DNA of 64,000 bases, taken from contig CADEFN010000006.1 of the NCBI GenBank assembly GCA_902826615.1, positions 334,717 to 398,716 on the forward strand, read 5' to 3'. Below the pieces are notes generated by a model. The model saw only the letters and a list, made by a program, of their open reading frames with translations. It was not told where the DNA came from and did no database searches. The DNA comes from an uncultured Gemmatimonadota bacterium. GTDB lineage: Bacteria > Gemmatimonadota > Gemmatimonadetes > Gemmatimonadales > Gemmatimonadaceae. How positions within the stretch are numbered: position 1 is the first letter of the stretch; the number at the start of each line of letters is the position of its first letter. A program made the position numbers and the translations under genes. This document shows positions 44,789 to 52,405 of the stretch, piece after piece.

Positions 44789-45387
44789 GCGATACACTGT
44801 CTAACAACACCTGCGAACGGTGCCGTATTGGCACGACCTCTCCCGTCACCTTGGACGCCGTGCATTCCGACGATGGAGCGAGCGTTACGTATAGCGACAC
44901 GTTCATGCGGTGCGATCATTGCGAGCGCGAGTTCTACACGACTGAGCAGTCGCAAGCGCAGCACCGGGCTATCACTGCCGCATTGCGCAAGCGAGATGGC
45001 TTTCTTTCGGCTGGCGAGATCAAACTCGCTCGCGAGCAATATGGACTCTCGCTTCCGGAGTTCGAGAAAGCGCTTGGGGTGGGCAAGAACACCGTTGGAC
45101 GATGGGAGCGTGGAACGGTGCCTCCGGCATCGGCCGCGAACTTCGGCCTATGGATGGCCCGATATGAGCCGGTCGTTTTTGAGCGATACGCTTCGACGCG
45201 CGGCGTCGTAATCCGCAAACGACCACAACACGCAACGAGCGCGATGGCGGAAACCGAGCAACACCCGACTGCCCGCGCTAATGCGCACCTCAAACTAGTA
45301 AAGGCCACTCGCCAAGAATCAAGGTCCATCGTATCTGGGTATTCGATGCTATCGCAGGAAGCATCCTCCGTCGCGCTAAAAGCATGA
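44785..45387 (+). CDS. MqsA/YgiT-like antitoxin with C-terminal extension
   Basis: The 200-residue protein has an N-terminal zinc site with two CxxC pairs (CERC at about 10, CDHC at about 43). A helix-turn-helix follows at about 80-130: IKLAREQYGLSLPEFEKALGVGKNTVGRWERGTVPP, the MqsA pattern. A further 55-60 residues after the usual end contain ALKLVKATRQESRSIVSGYS-type sequence. In chaperone-controlled systems such an extension is the chaperone-addiction segment recognised by SecB-like proteins. It starts in overlap with the toxin and ends in overlap with the SecB-like gene. Confidence 0.85.
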   Translation: MSDTLSNNTCERCRIGTTSPVTLDAVHSDDGASVTYSDTFMRCDHCEREFYTTEQSQAQHRAITAALRKRDGFLSAGEIKLAREQYGLSLPEFEKALGVGKNTVGRWERGTVPPASAANFGLWMARYEPVVFERYASTRGVVIRKRPQHATSAMAETEQHPTARANAHLKLVKATRQESRSIVSGYSMLSQEASSVALKA

Positions 45388-45836
45388 AGCTGCTTATCTC
45401 GCAAATCATTCTGGAGCGTGTGGTATTCGGACACCGGGAGAACTATCTCTCTGTCCCGACCGACACGCCGCTGGCAACTTCACGGGTCACTATGAAATCC
45501 CAAGTACAACGCGCCGAGGGCGACCCCAATAGCGCGGCGCTTGTTCGTCTCACGGCCGAGAGCGACGAGGGTTCTACCTATCAATTCGCGGTGACGTTCA
45601 CGGTCCTGTTCACGATGGACTGGACCGACGCCCCCCCGACTCCCGAGGACCTGGACAACCTGGACAAGAGGCTCATGGTCACTGGGTCGACCATGCTGTT
45701 TCCCTATGCCCGTGAACTGGTGTCGAGCCTCTCCGGGCGCGGGAAGTTCGGGCCTTCGTGGCTGGCGCCGACGAGCTTTAACAACCTTGAACCAACCCCT
45801 GTCCCGCCGGAACCTGCTGGCGTCAGCGGTCTGTAA
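45384..45836 (+). CDS. SecB-like chaperone of the toxin-antitoxin operon
   Basis: The 150-residue protein has the C-terminal SecB signature GSTMLFPYARELVSSLSGRG, then FGPSWLAPTSFNNL, matching SecB LFPxxRExIxxLTxxGGFPPLxLxPxxF. The N-terminal strands (SAALVRLTAESDEGSTYQFAVTFTVLF) are SecB-like. It overlaps the antitoxin stop by ATGA. It is the third component of a tripartite system in which the chaperone folds the antitoxin; the best known relative is the HigBA-SecB system of Mycobacterium tuberculosis. Confidence 0.88.
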   Translation: MKLLISQIILERVVFGHRENYLSVPTDTPLATSRVTMKSQVQRAEGDPNSAALVRLTAESDEGSTYQFAVTFTVLFTMDWTDAPPTPEDLDNLDKRLMVTGSTMLFPYARELVSSLSGRGKFGPSWLAPTSFNNLEPTPVPPEPAGVSGL

Positions 45837-45849
45837 CAGACCAGTGCAA

Positions 45850-45935
45850 GCGGTCGTGGCGAAACGGTAGACGCGATAGACCTGGAATCTGTTTTTCGCA
45901 TTGGCGATTGCGGGTTCAAGTCCCGCGCGGTCGCC
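45850..45935 (+). tRNA. Unusual tRNA-like gene with long variable arm
   Basis: The sequence folds as a type II tRNA: D-arm GCG...CGC with AAACGGTAGA loop, anticodon stem ATAGA/TCTGT with loop CCTGGAA, variable arm stem TCGC/GCGA, and T arm GCGGG-TTCAAGT-CCCGC. The acceptor GCGGTCGT pairs with GCGGTCGC only as an 8-bp stem with three G-U pairs, making an 8+5 acceptor branch like tRNA-Sec, or a 7-bp stem with a bulged G. Position 33 is C if the anticodon is TGG; a slipped reading would give GGA. No CCA is encoded. It could be functional, allo-tRNA-like or decayed. Confidence 0.5.
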
Positions 45936-46094
45936 CGCGCCGCATCGCCCGCAAGGCGACGGACCGCAAGGGACCGGGTTGGGATTTCAGCAAGCGAACT
46001 GAATCACGCTGCCCGTATGGTGCGCTCGGGAGTGTAGAAACGCGCGAGTCAGCTCGGTCGTCCGTGAGTGGAGCCACAATGACCGGGGTGCCTC

Positions 46095-46586
46095 ATGTAT
46101 CGCAGAAATATTCTCCTCTTCGTAGGTCTGGCCGCGAGCCTTGCCCTTCCCGCAACGGGCGCCGCGCAGTTCGCTGGAGCACAGGACTCGACTCTCGCGG
46201 GCCTTCAGAAGGTCTTCGTTCAGTTCACCGACATGGGTGGGGCGTTGGGGGGCGCGACGGCTGAAGCGCTGCGGAACTCCGCCATACTCGAACTGCGGAA
46301 GGCTGGGCTTCGCGTCGCCAAGGATCGGTCTGAGTTGGGCCGTGAGGATGCCGTACTCAACATTTCGTTCATCACCACGCCAAGGGCGATCAGCGTTGAC
46401 CTCTCTTTCCGAATGGATCTCGAGCAGCTCGCCCAACTGGAGCGCACGAAGCAATCCACACTCATGGTGACGTGGTACTACGAGAAGAGCGCTCTTAACA
46501 CCATCGTGAAGGATGTGGCTCAGCCTATGCTCACGAAGGGTGTGAACGAGTTCCTGAACAAATGGCTCGACTTCAACGGGCGTTAG
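46095..46586 (+). CDS. Secreted protein of unknown function
   Basis: The 163-residue protein has a signal peptide (ILLFVGLAASLALPATGAAQ). The mature domain alternates helix and strand: LAGLQKVFVQFTDMGG, AILELRKAGLRVAKDRSEL, AVLNISFITTPRAISVDLSF. This is reminiscent of small periplasmic DUF-type proteins with a swapped beta-alpha fold. It is cargo in the element, between the tRNA-like gene and the MerR-like pseudogene. Its TAG stop lies in a CGTTAGG motif. Confidence 0.7.
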   Translation: MYRRNILLFVGLAASLALPATGAAQFAGAQDSTLAGLQKVFVQFTDMGGALGGATAEALRNSAILELRKAGLRVAKDRSELGREDAVLNISFITTPRAISVDLSFRMDLEQLAQLERTKQSTLMVTWYYEKSALNTIVKDVAQPMLTKGVNEFLNKWLDFNGR

Positions 46587-46600
46587 GCCGAGGTCGCGAC

Positions 46601-47455
46601 TCATTCGTCGTCCTCGTCGGGCCACAGCTCATCAAGAAGCGATTCCACAAGACGCTCGGCGCGGCGCGGGGTCCACTCTGGTGTCACTCGTGCGCCCAAC
46701 TCTTGTTCGACGGTTTGCCTTAGCCGCTGCTTCTGTGAATACGTGAGGCCAGAGGCGGATAGCTCGCGCTCAGCAGACTTCATCGCCTCTTCCTGCAATC
46801 CACGCACGCGACGGTATGGAGCAGCAGCCGTGTCGATCTCGTCCTGAATCATCTGCGAGACATGATGCGCAGACGTGCCAACGGGGATGCGACCGACGGT
46901 TAGGAGGGCGTGCAAGTCCTTACGAATCGCTCCGTGTGCCTCCGCGGGCTCGGCAAGAAGCCGAATCTCTGCTAACGAAAGCTCAAACTGCAAGCGCGTC
47001 CGAAGCTCTGCCTCCGCGCGCTGATGGTCGCGCACTTGCTGCGCCCGCTCTTCCTGGTCACGCGCGCTTCAAGCTTCGTTCTCAGCGCGGGCCTTTCGTT
47101 CCCGTTCGGCACGCTCCGCGTCGTCCCGCTGGCTTCTCAACAAGTCATCGCGCAGCGCCCTGACTTTGAGCGCCTCAAGTGACGCTCTCTCTTCCTCGAC
47201 CTCGTCCCACACCGACGGCTCACGTGTCGCTGCCGTGGCGTTTGTGGCGGTCGCCAGCGGTGGCTGTGGGGGAGTCGGCTCCTCTGTGTCTTCTGCGCTT
47301 GAAAGCATCGCCTTAAGCGTCGCCAGGTAGTAGCGGCGCTGTCCGCCCATCGTCCGAATCGGCTTTAGAACTCCCCGTTCCTCGTACCGGCGAAGGGTCT
47401 TTGCGGAAATCCCCAGTTCGCGCGCGGCCTCACTAGTAGTGACAAGTCTGGACAT
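46601..47455 (-). pseudogene. MerR-type regulator split by an in-frame TGA
   Basis: ATG 47455 follows a clear AGGAGGTG ribosome site. The first part, of 128 residues, has a MerR-like winged helix (LVTTSEAARELGISAKTLRRYEERGVLKPI, GGQRRYY), then a charged coiled coil (RDDAERAERERKARAENEA). It stops at TGA 47069-47071. The same frame continues at once with SARDQEERAQQVRDHQRAEAE and runs as coiled coil to a stop at 46601. A CGA-to-TGA transition would give this. The short form may still be made; the second part could start at GTG 47035. It lies 2 bp downstream of rep. Confidence 0.65.
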
Positions 47456-47457
47456 TC

Positions 47458-48648
47458 CTACCCACCTCCTGAAGAGTTCGGGAGCACATACATGGGGAAG
47501 GGGCGAGTCGGCGCTCGGCCGAGGAGTGTCGTGAGCGTTGCGAAAACGGCGTCCGCACCGCCGCACTCCGCCGAGGATAACAGGTGCACCTTCGCGTTAG
47601 GTCGGTCGCGAACGGCATCCCAGTCGCTGCCCGCGATGACCGCCACGACCGTCTCGTCTCCGTTCTCGCCCTCGACGATCTCCTCGTCAGCCTTCTCTTC
47701 TGCCGTCAGGCCAGCCGCCGCGCGAACTCCCTGTGACCACGTGAGCATGCGTGCGCCCCGCATGCCATCGGCGTAGGCCCGCCACAGAAGAAGGTCAGCA
47801 TCGTCGCCGGTCGCGAGAAAGTCACTCGCGATCTCAAGCGGCGAGCGGTTGCCCTTTCGCGCGATCTTTCCGGCAGGCGCAGTGAGTTCGAGGCCGAGCT
47901 TCGCCAAGTAGTCGGCACGCCGACAGGGACGAAGGTCGCATCCGTGCTCAATGCTCGGCGCTGAGTCAGGGCCGAGCACCTTCCGCACTTTGTCTATCCA
48001 TCGGCGAGCGATCCACTCGCGCAATTCGGCGGCCTGCTGGGCCGAAGAGCAACGCAGGAGGAGAATGGCGTGAATGTGAGGATGCCACCCGTTCCGACCG
48101 TAAGTGACTTCCATCGCGCGAACCGCGCCCACGAACCCGAAGCGCGTCATCATGCGCTTCCACGGGGCGCCCTGGATCATCAGGCGGTATGCGAATGACA
48201 CGGCTTCGCGGCTCACGCGGAGGTCATCCGCTATGCCGTGTGCGATCGTTAGGGTGAGCAAGTGGGCACCCTCGCTCCCATGCCACTCTATGAGCCGTCG
48301 CACCTCGTCCGCGCGCTCTGCCTTTATCGCCATCTGGCAAACGGGACACTCCCAGACCGAACCGCAGCGCATGACGCCATGATAGTGCGCTCGGCGTTCG
48401 CGAATGGCGATCTCAACGTCTTCAGCTATCCTGACGCGGCCACACTTCGCAACACGACTCCTTGCGAAATCGCGCAGCCCATCGCGAAGCGCAAAGGCGA
48501 CATCACGCGGCTTGCGCCGCGAAGGACTGGAGTCGTTGGCGGGGGAAACTCTGCTGGTGTTGTTTCCAAGGGTGCTGCCGCCTAACGGGGGCAGCGCGGG
48601 AGGAGCAGCCTCCCGCAGCCCCCCGGAGAGCCTCTTATCGGGGCGCAC
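47458..48648 (-). CDS. rep: Rolling-circle-type replication initiator (HUH Rep)
   Basis: The protein has a zinc-finger-like CPVCQ preceded by MRCGSVWEC, the HUH metal motif in GRNGWHPHIHAILLL and a Tyr in RADYLAKLGLEL as candidate nicking nucleophile. This arrangement is as in Rep proteins of actinobacterial and integrative plasmids. It would nick an origin in the circular form. The start is unclear: the frame is open to beyond attR, with an ATG inside the attR repeat at 48954. GTG 48648 (396 residues) is a choice without a good ribosome site. Confidence 0.75.
   Translation of the reverse strand: MRPDKRLSGGLREAAPPALPPLGGSTLGNNTSRVSPANDSSPSRRKPRDVAFALRDGLRDFARSRVAKCGRVRIAEDVEIAIRERRAHYHGVMRCGSVWECPVCQMAIKAERADEVRRLIEWHGSEGAHLLTLTIAHGIADDLRVSREAVSFAYRLMIQGAPWKRMMTRFGFVGAVRAMEVTYGRNGWHPHIHAILLLRCSSAQQAAELREWIARRWIDKVRKVLGPDSAPSIEHGCDLRPCRRADYLAKLGLELTAPAGKIARKGNRSPLEIASDFLATGDDADLLLWRAYADGMRGARMLTWSQGVRAAAGLTAEEKADEEIVEGENGDETVVAVIAGSDWDAVRDRPNAKVHLLSSAECGGADAVFATLTTLLGRAPTRPFPMYVLPNSSGGG
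48596..48616. repeat. GC-rich hairpin in the rep 5' region
   Basis: A perfect 8-bp inverted repeat (GCGGGAGG / CCTCCCGC, loop AGCAG) is flanked by GGGGGC and GCCCCC that can extend the stem with an internal loop. It lies at or before the start of rep. It could be a nicking-site hairpin, an RNA structure controlling rep, or simply GC-rich coding sequence. Confidence 0.4.
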
Positions 48649-48781
48649 CCGGCTGGGCGCGGAGTCCCAACCGGATGCTGACCCCGCGTCAGCCCGTTGC
48701 CGGTCTGCGCCCACGCGACTCGGGAGGCTCTCAGGAACCCGGACGCGCGCCTTTGGGCCCCATGGTGCTCGCCTCGAATTA

Positions 48782-48801
48782 CCTGTGCGGCAACCTGTGC
48801 G
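48782..48801. repeat. Right copy of paired direct repeat, probable integrase arm-type site
   Basis: CCTGTGCG-GCAA-CCTGTGCG matches the repeat at 41675-41694 in 19 of 20 bases and in the same orientation. It lies 111 bp inside the attR core. Confidence 0.6.
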
Positions 48802-48911
48802 ATCCGAGCCCTCACCAGCCCCTTCGAGGCCTCGCTCTGCCCTCGCATCGCCCTTGCCATTCCTTCGATTCCCCTGCGAAACTTCACGAACGTCACTGTT
48901 CTTGAACTGAT

Positions 48912-48954
48912 CTTTTAATCCGTAGGTCCCGGGTTCGAGCCCCGGCCGGGTCAT
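48912..48954 (+). other. Attachment site attR, 43-bp tRNA-Lys remnant
   Basis: The 43 bp are identical to the tRNA-Lys 3' end at 41605-41647. The preceding bases (TGAACTGAT) do not form the 5' half of a tRNA, so this is not a second tRNA gene. Confidence 0.95.
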
Positions 48955-49051
48955 TGAGTTGCGGTTCGTGGCGCAGCGGCCCATCACCCACGATGGTGTA
49001 CCGCGGCCCCGAACTTCAGAGTGGTATTCGGGCAGAGCACGGAAGGCTCCC

Positions 49052-50446
49052 CTACGGGATGTCCTTCCCGAAATGAATCCGCGTTTCACGGTCTGTCGCC
49101 ATCGTCCGCGGTGCTCCCTCAACCCCCCGAGGTCGTGCCCGCACCGCTCCACGCTCCACGCGGACCACTATCTCTGCGGGATGTGTGGCATCGATCGTCA
49201 GCATGGCGCCGGCCGCTGCCTGCACCACGGCGCTTGGGGTGGTCACGACCACCTCCGCGCCCGATGGCGCTGAAGTGAGGTCCAGTACGGCGCGTCCGTC
49301 GAGGTCCACCGTCTGCATGCCACGCTGCGTTGGAGGTGCGATATGGACGCGCGCACCCTTGCTCAACACCATCCAGCCATTCGCCCCCAACGACGCAGTT
49401 GTAGGTGCTTCGGTGGTCGCGACCACCTGCCTGACCCTCGACGGGACAAGATCCTGCGGAATCAGCAAAGCCGCCGCGATGCCCGCAACCACCAGCGCTG
49501 CCACTGTCATCGCCCCTACAAGAAGCTTGCGTCGGAGCAGGACTCCGGGATGAAGGTCGGCGGCAACCGATGGAAAACCGCGCTGTGGTGCTGTTTCGCG
49601 CTCGATGGACGTCGCGAGGTCGTCCTGCCGTGCCTCCTGACGTGCGAGGTGCCATTGGTTGATCCGGATCGCGATCACCGAGTACGCCACCAGGCCATAC
49701 CCCAGGAGCTGCAGGACCGTATCCGTCTCGGGGACGTCGGTGCCCAGCAATGTGGGCGCCGCTGCCGCGAGGATGAAGCCGAAGCAGAGCAGGATGCTGT
49801 GCAGGTCCTGGAACGACGGGGTCTTGTCGCGCACAGAGCGGGCCAGGTAGTACAGCATTCCGACGAGTCCCATGACGAGCATGAGCCAGTCACCCACCCG
49901 CGACACCCCAGCGGGTGACGGATCACCACAGACACGCGCCGCGTCGAGTACGGCGCAGATCGGGCCTGTAATAAGGGTGTAGAGCGACGACGCCAGAAGC
50001 GCCACCGCGATTCCCGCGAGCCAGAAGTCTGACCCGATGCCTGTCCGCCGAGGGCGCGGTTCCTGCCCTGCGGCCGGGGGCGTTGCCTCCTGCGGCATCT
50101 GAGCCGATGCGATCACGCGTTCCCAGAGGGCCTCGACCTCGGCGGGGTCCACCCGCTCGTGTGCGCGCTCCATCTCAACGGCGTTGAGCAGGGGCGCTGC
50201 CCATTCGCGGTATGCGGAGTCGCTGGCGAGTCGCGCTTCCAGCGCCTGGGCATCACCTGGTGACAGGGCACCGGCCAGGTAGTCGGCGAGGCGTTCATCC
50301 TCGGGGTCGAGGGGCTCCGCGGCCGCGGCGGCCTCCTGCAACTCTTCTTCTGCGGTCAGGGGCTCGCCGAAGCGAGTGACGTCTGCGTGCAGCGTCATGG
50401 CGTGGGCTGCGGGTGAAGGAAGTGCGGTGTCGCGACGACGGGCCAT
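49052..50446 (-). CDS. Anti-sigma factor with FecR-like domain
   Basis: Starting at ATG 50446 (TGATG junction with the sigma gene) the protein has 464 residues. The N-terminal helical part (about 40-110: LADYLAGALSPGDAQALEARLASDSAYREWAAPLL) resembles anti-sigma domains. Transmembrane segments follow at about 140-160, 180-200, 215-235 and 310-330. A C-terminal FecR-like domain closes it (GANGWMVLSKGARVHIAP, LDGRAVLDLTSAPSGAEVVVTTP). It should hold the sigma factor at the membrane. The multi-helix middle is unusual for a FecR protein, which normally has one. Confidence 0.82.
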   Translation of the reverse strand: MARRRDTALPSPAAHAMTLHADVTRFGEPLTAEEELQEAAAAAEPLDPEDERLADYLAGALSPGDAQALEARLASDSAYREWAAPLLNAVEMERAHERVDPAEVEALWERVIASAQMPQEATPPAAGQEPRPRRTGIGSDFWLAGIAVALLASSLYTLITGPICAVLDAARVCGDPSPAGVSRVGDWLMLVMGLVGMLYYLARSVRDKTPSFQDLHSILLCFGFILAAAAPTLLGTDVPETDTVLQLLGYGLVAYSVIAIRINQWHLARQEARQDDLATSIERETAPQRGFPSVAADLHPGVLLRRKLLVGAMTVAALVVAGIAAALLIPQDLVPSRVRQVVATTEAPTTASLGANGWMVLSKGARVHIAPPTQRGMQTVDLDGRAVLDLTSAPSGAEVVVTTPSAVVQAAAGAMLTIDATHPAEIVVRVERGAVRARPRGVEGAPRTMATDRETRIHFGKDIP

Positions 50447-51075
50447 CAGCTGGCGGTACGGTGGAGCGGAAGGAGAGTCTCGTCGACGCCTAACGGCACC
50501 AGCTCGCGTCGCAGGCGGGCACAGGCGCGTGCGTGGTTGGCGCGGGCGGTGCTGGGTGTGATGTCGAGGATGCGGGCGACGACGTCGAAGCCGAGTTCCC
50601 CGTCGTGCGCGAGCACGAAGGTCTCCGCCCAGCGCCGCGGCATGCCATGGAGCACATGATTCACCCGTGTGGTGAGTTCGGCGGTCTGCACAGGAAGTGC
50701 GGCATCGGCGTGGCGGTGCATGGCCACGGTGGCGCCCGAAATGAAGTCGACGAGGCGCAGCCGCCGTTTGGATTTGCGCTGGTGATCGACACTCACGCTC
50801 TTGAGGCACCCGAAGATGGCGGCTTCCCGCTCCACGGGGTTGTGGTCGAGGGCGTTTTCGCGAACCCGGGTCATATAGCGGAGGAGGGCATCATGCACGA
50901 GGTCATTGGCGTCCTCGCGTGGCGCGAACCGCCGCGCGAAGGTGAGTAGCCGTGGGAGGATCTCCCGGTAGATGGCGGAGACCCCATGCAGCAGAGGGTC
51001 GGTCCAGCGCTCCGGGATTCCGGCGGTGGGGACGAGGGGCATGGGCGTGGGGTGCGATTCGAGGTCCGGAGACAC
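50446..51075 (-). CDS. ECF-type RNA polymerase sigma factor
   Basis: The 209-residue protein has sigma region 2 (LLTFARRFAPREDANDLVHDALLRYMTRVRENA) and region 4 (GMPRRWAETFVLAHDGELGFDVVARILDITPSTARANHARACARLR). It is paired with a membrane anti-sigma gene immediately downstream. A promoter-like element shared with the operon at 54 kb lies just upstream, with TATAA about 20 bp from the ATG, suggesting autoregulation. Confidence 0.88.
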   Translation of the reverse strand: MSPDLESHPTPMPLVPTAGIPERWTDPLLHGVSAIYREILPRLLTFARRFAPREDANDLVHDALLRYMTRVRENALDHNPVEREAAIFGCLKSVSVDHQRKSKRRLRLVDFISGATVAMHRHADAALPVQTAELTTRVNHVLHGMPRRWAETFVLAHDGELGFDVVARILDITPSTARANHARACARLRRELVPLGVDETLLPLHRTAS

Positions 51076-51088
51076 GCGAAAGGAACGG

Positions 51089-51130
51089 TCCTACAGTTAT
51101 ATCCGTCACGAGGGACGAAAACGCTGCTCG
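51089..51130 (-). promoter_or_regulatory. Shared promoter-like element, copy 1 (sigma gene)
   Basis: Read on the minus strand it starts TCGAGCAGCG and includes CGTGACGGATATAAC. The plus-strand segment 53921-53962 has the same 42-bp layout with about 33 identities, including all of TCGAGCAGCG and GACGGATATAA. Both lie just before a gene start, so the element is probably a promoter recognised by the same sigma factor or regulator. Confidence 0.65.
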
Positions 51131-51248
51131 ATTTCGCGAAATTGGCTGAAAAACGTTCACCGGGCTACCCGATCGAGGCTCGGGAAGGGATGGCCCAAAC
51201 GGCCGAGAGCCCGTGACGTCGGGCCCCCGGCCGCTGGATGGGACAGGA

Positions 51249-51491
51249 TCAGTGCTTCGTGTCGCGGTGGCGAGGGGAGTCCCCGCCGTAGCTGTCCTTG
51301 TCCCGGATGCGGCCGTCGGGGCGGTGGATCACCACCTCGCAGCGCCGGCGCCGGGCTTCGCGGATGGCGAAACGGATGGCGATGCCCTGGGTGGCCGGGA
51401 CCCGCATGAGGGAACGCCCGCGGGCGAGGCGGGCGACAAAGGCTCGGCCCCCTTCGATGGGGACGACATGGATGTTCCGTTTTGTACGCAT
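51249..51491 (-). CDS. DUF2188 family protein
   Basis: The 80-residue protein reads MRTKRNIHVVPIEGGRAFVAR, then ATQGIAIRFAIREARRRRCEVVIHRPDGRIRDKDSYGGD. That matches the DUF2188 pattern (HVVPxxGGW...TQxEAI...EVxIHxxDGRIRxxDSYG). The family is small, of unknown function, common near stress and mobile genes. It has an AGGAG ribosome site. It lies downstream of the helical protein gene on the same strand. Confidence 0.8.
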   Translation of the reverse strand: MRTKRNIHVVPIEGGRAFVARLARGRSLMRVPATQGIAIRFAIREARRRRCEVVIHRPDGRIRDKDSYGGDSPRHRDTKH

Positions 51492-51578
51492 CGGCGTGCT
51501 CCTGTTTGTGGGAGTTGGTTTGATTCGAACGACGCTGGGCCCCGCGTACGCGCGGGCCCAGGGTGCTGCCGCCCGGTC

Positions 51579-52304
51579 TCAGACCAGGGCCACCTCCTTG
51601 CCGGCTTCGGCGACGGGCGGCACGCCCTCGTCAGGCGTTTCGGGCAGGTCCGCGTCCTCAGTGGCGCGGGGCGACAGCCGCGCGAACCGGACGAACGTGC
51701 GCCACTCGGCCAGTCGCTGCGGCGTGGCGGTGAGTCGCGGCTCGATCATGGCGTCGAGCATGCGCACCAGTTCGCGGCCCCGGGCGTACTCGCGACGCAG
51801 CCCCGCGGTGGATGCCGATCGTTTGCCGACGTCCACCTCACGAGCATCGATGCGGCCGCGAAGGTCTTCGGCTGCCTTACGCACCCGCGCCACGACGTCG
51901 GGCTTGAGTCCGATCGACACAAAGGCGTCGAGGTGGGGTTCGGCCGCTTGCGCCATTCCGCCGGCCGCGGCGATGGCGCCCGTGTAGTCCTTTGCGCGCG
52001 GCATGGCGAAGGCGGCCAGGAGTTCAGGTTTGTCGGGGAACAGCAACCGCGCCGCCCGGGCGATGGGGTAGAGAAACTCCTTGCGCAACGCACGGACGCC
52101 GGCGCGTTTGACACGTGTGCCGAGCAACGCCTGCCTGGCGCGCGCGTCCTGCTCATCGGCGTTGGCCTCGAGCCGAGTAATGACATCACTCAGCTGAGCG
52201 ACCACGGGGGTCACGTCTCCGAGGGCCACCTCGGGCGGCGACTCCTTGAGGAAGTCCCGCACGCGGCGGAAGACGTGAAGGGCCTGCTTGTGACGACGCA
52301 ACAT
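51579..52304 (-). CDS. Helical protein of unknown function
   Basis: ATG 52304 has a good GGAGGTAG ribosome site. The 241-residue product is predicted all-helical (VVAQLSDVITRLEANADEQDARARQALLG, VVARVRKAAEDLRGRIDARE) with an acidic C-terminal tail. No signal peptide, membrane segment or known motif was seen. The frame is open upstream through the repeat tract to 52619, but only as a by-product of its 21-bp periodicity. Confidence 0.75.
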   Translation of the reverse strand: MLRRHKQALHVFRRVRDFLKESPPEVALGDVTPVVAQLSDVITRLEANADEQDARARQALLGTRVKRAGVRALRKEFLYPIARAARLLFPDKPELLAAFAMPRAKDYTGAIAAAGGMAQAAEPHLDAFVSIGLKPDVVARVRKAAEDLRGRIDAREVDVGKRSASTAGLRREYARGRELVRMLDAMIEPRLTATPQRLAEWRTFVRFARLSPRATEDADLPETPDEGVPPVAEAGKEVALV

Positions 52305-52382
52305 GGTACTACCTCCGTATGGATGTGGGACGCGGGAAGTGGCCCCCGTTGCGGCGTCCCGGCACAACGGGGGAAAGCAGAA

Positions 52383-52404
52383 CGCCTCCGTGGTGATGGA
52401 GGCG
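52383..52404. repeat. Inverted repeat at the edge of the 21-bp repeat tract
   Basis: Arms CGCCTCC and GGAGGCG (7 bp) enclose an 8-base loop directly before the first repeat unit at 52406 and about 80 bp upstream of the helical-protein start. It could be an operator or boundary element. Confidence 0.4.
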
Positions 52405-52405
52405 T

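Noticed and set aside
48912..48954. Second tRNA-Lys gene
   Set aside because: Only the 3' 42 bases plus one are present, with no D arm or 5' acceptor; it is the attR copy.
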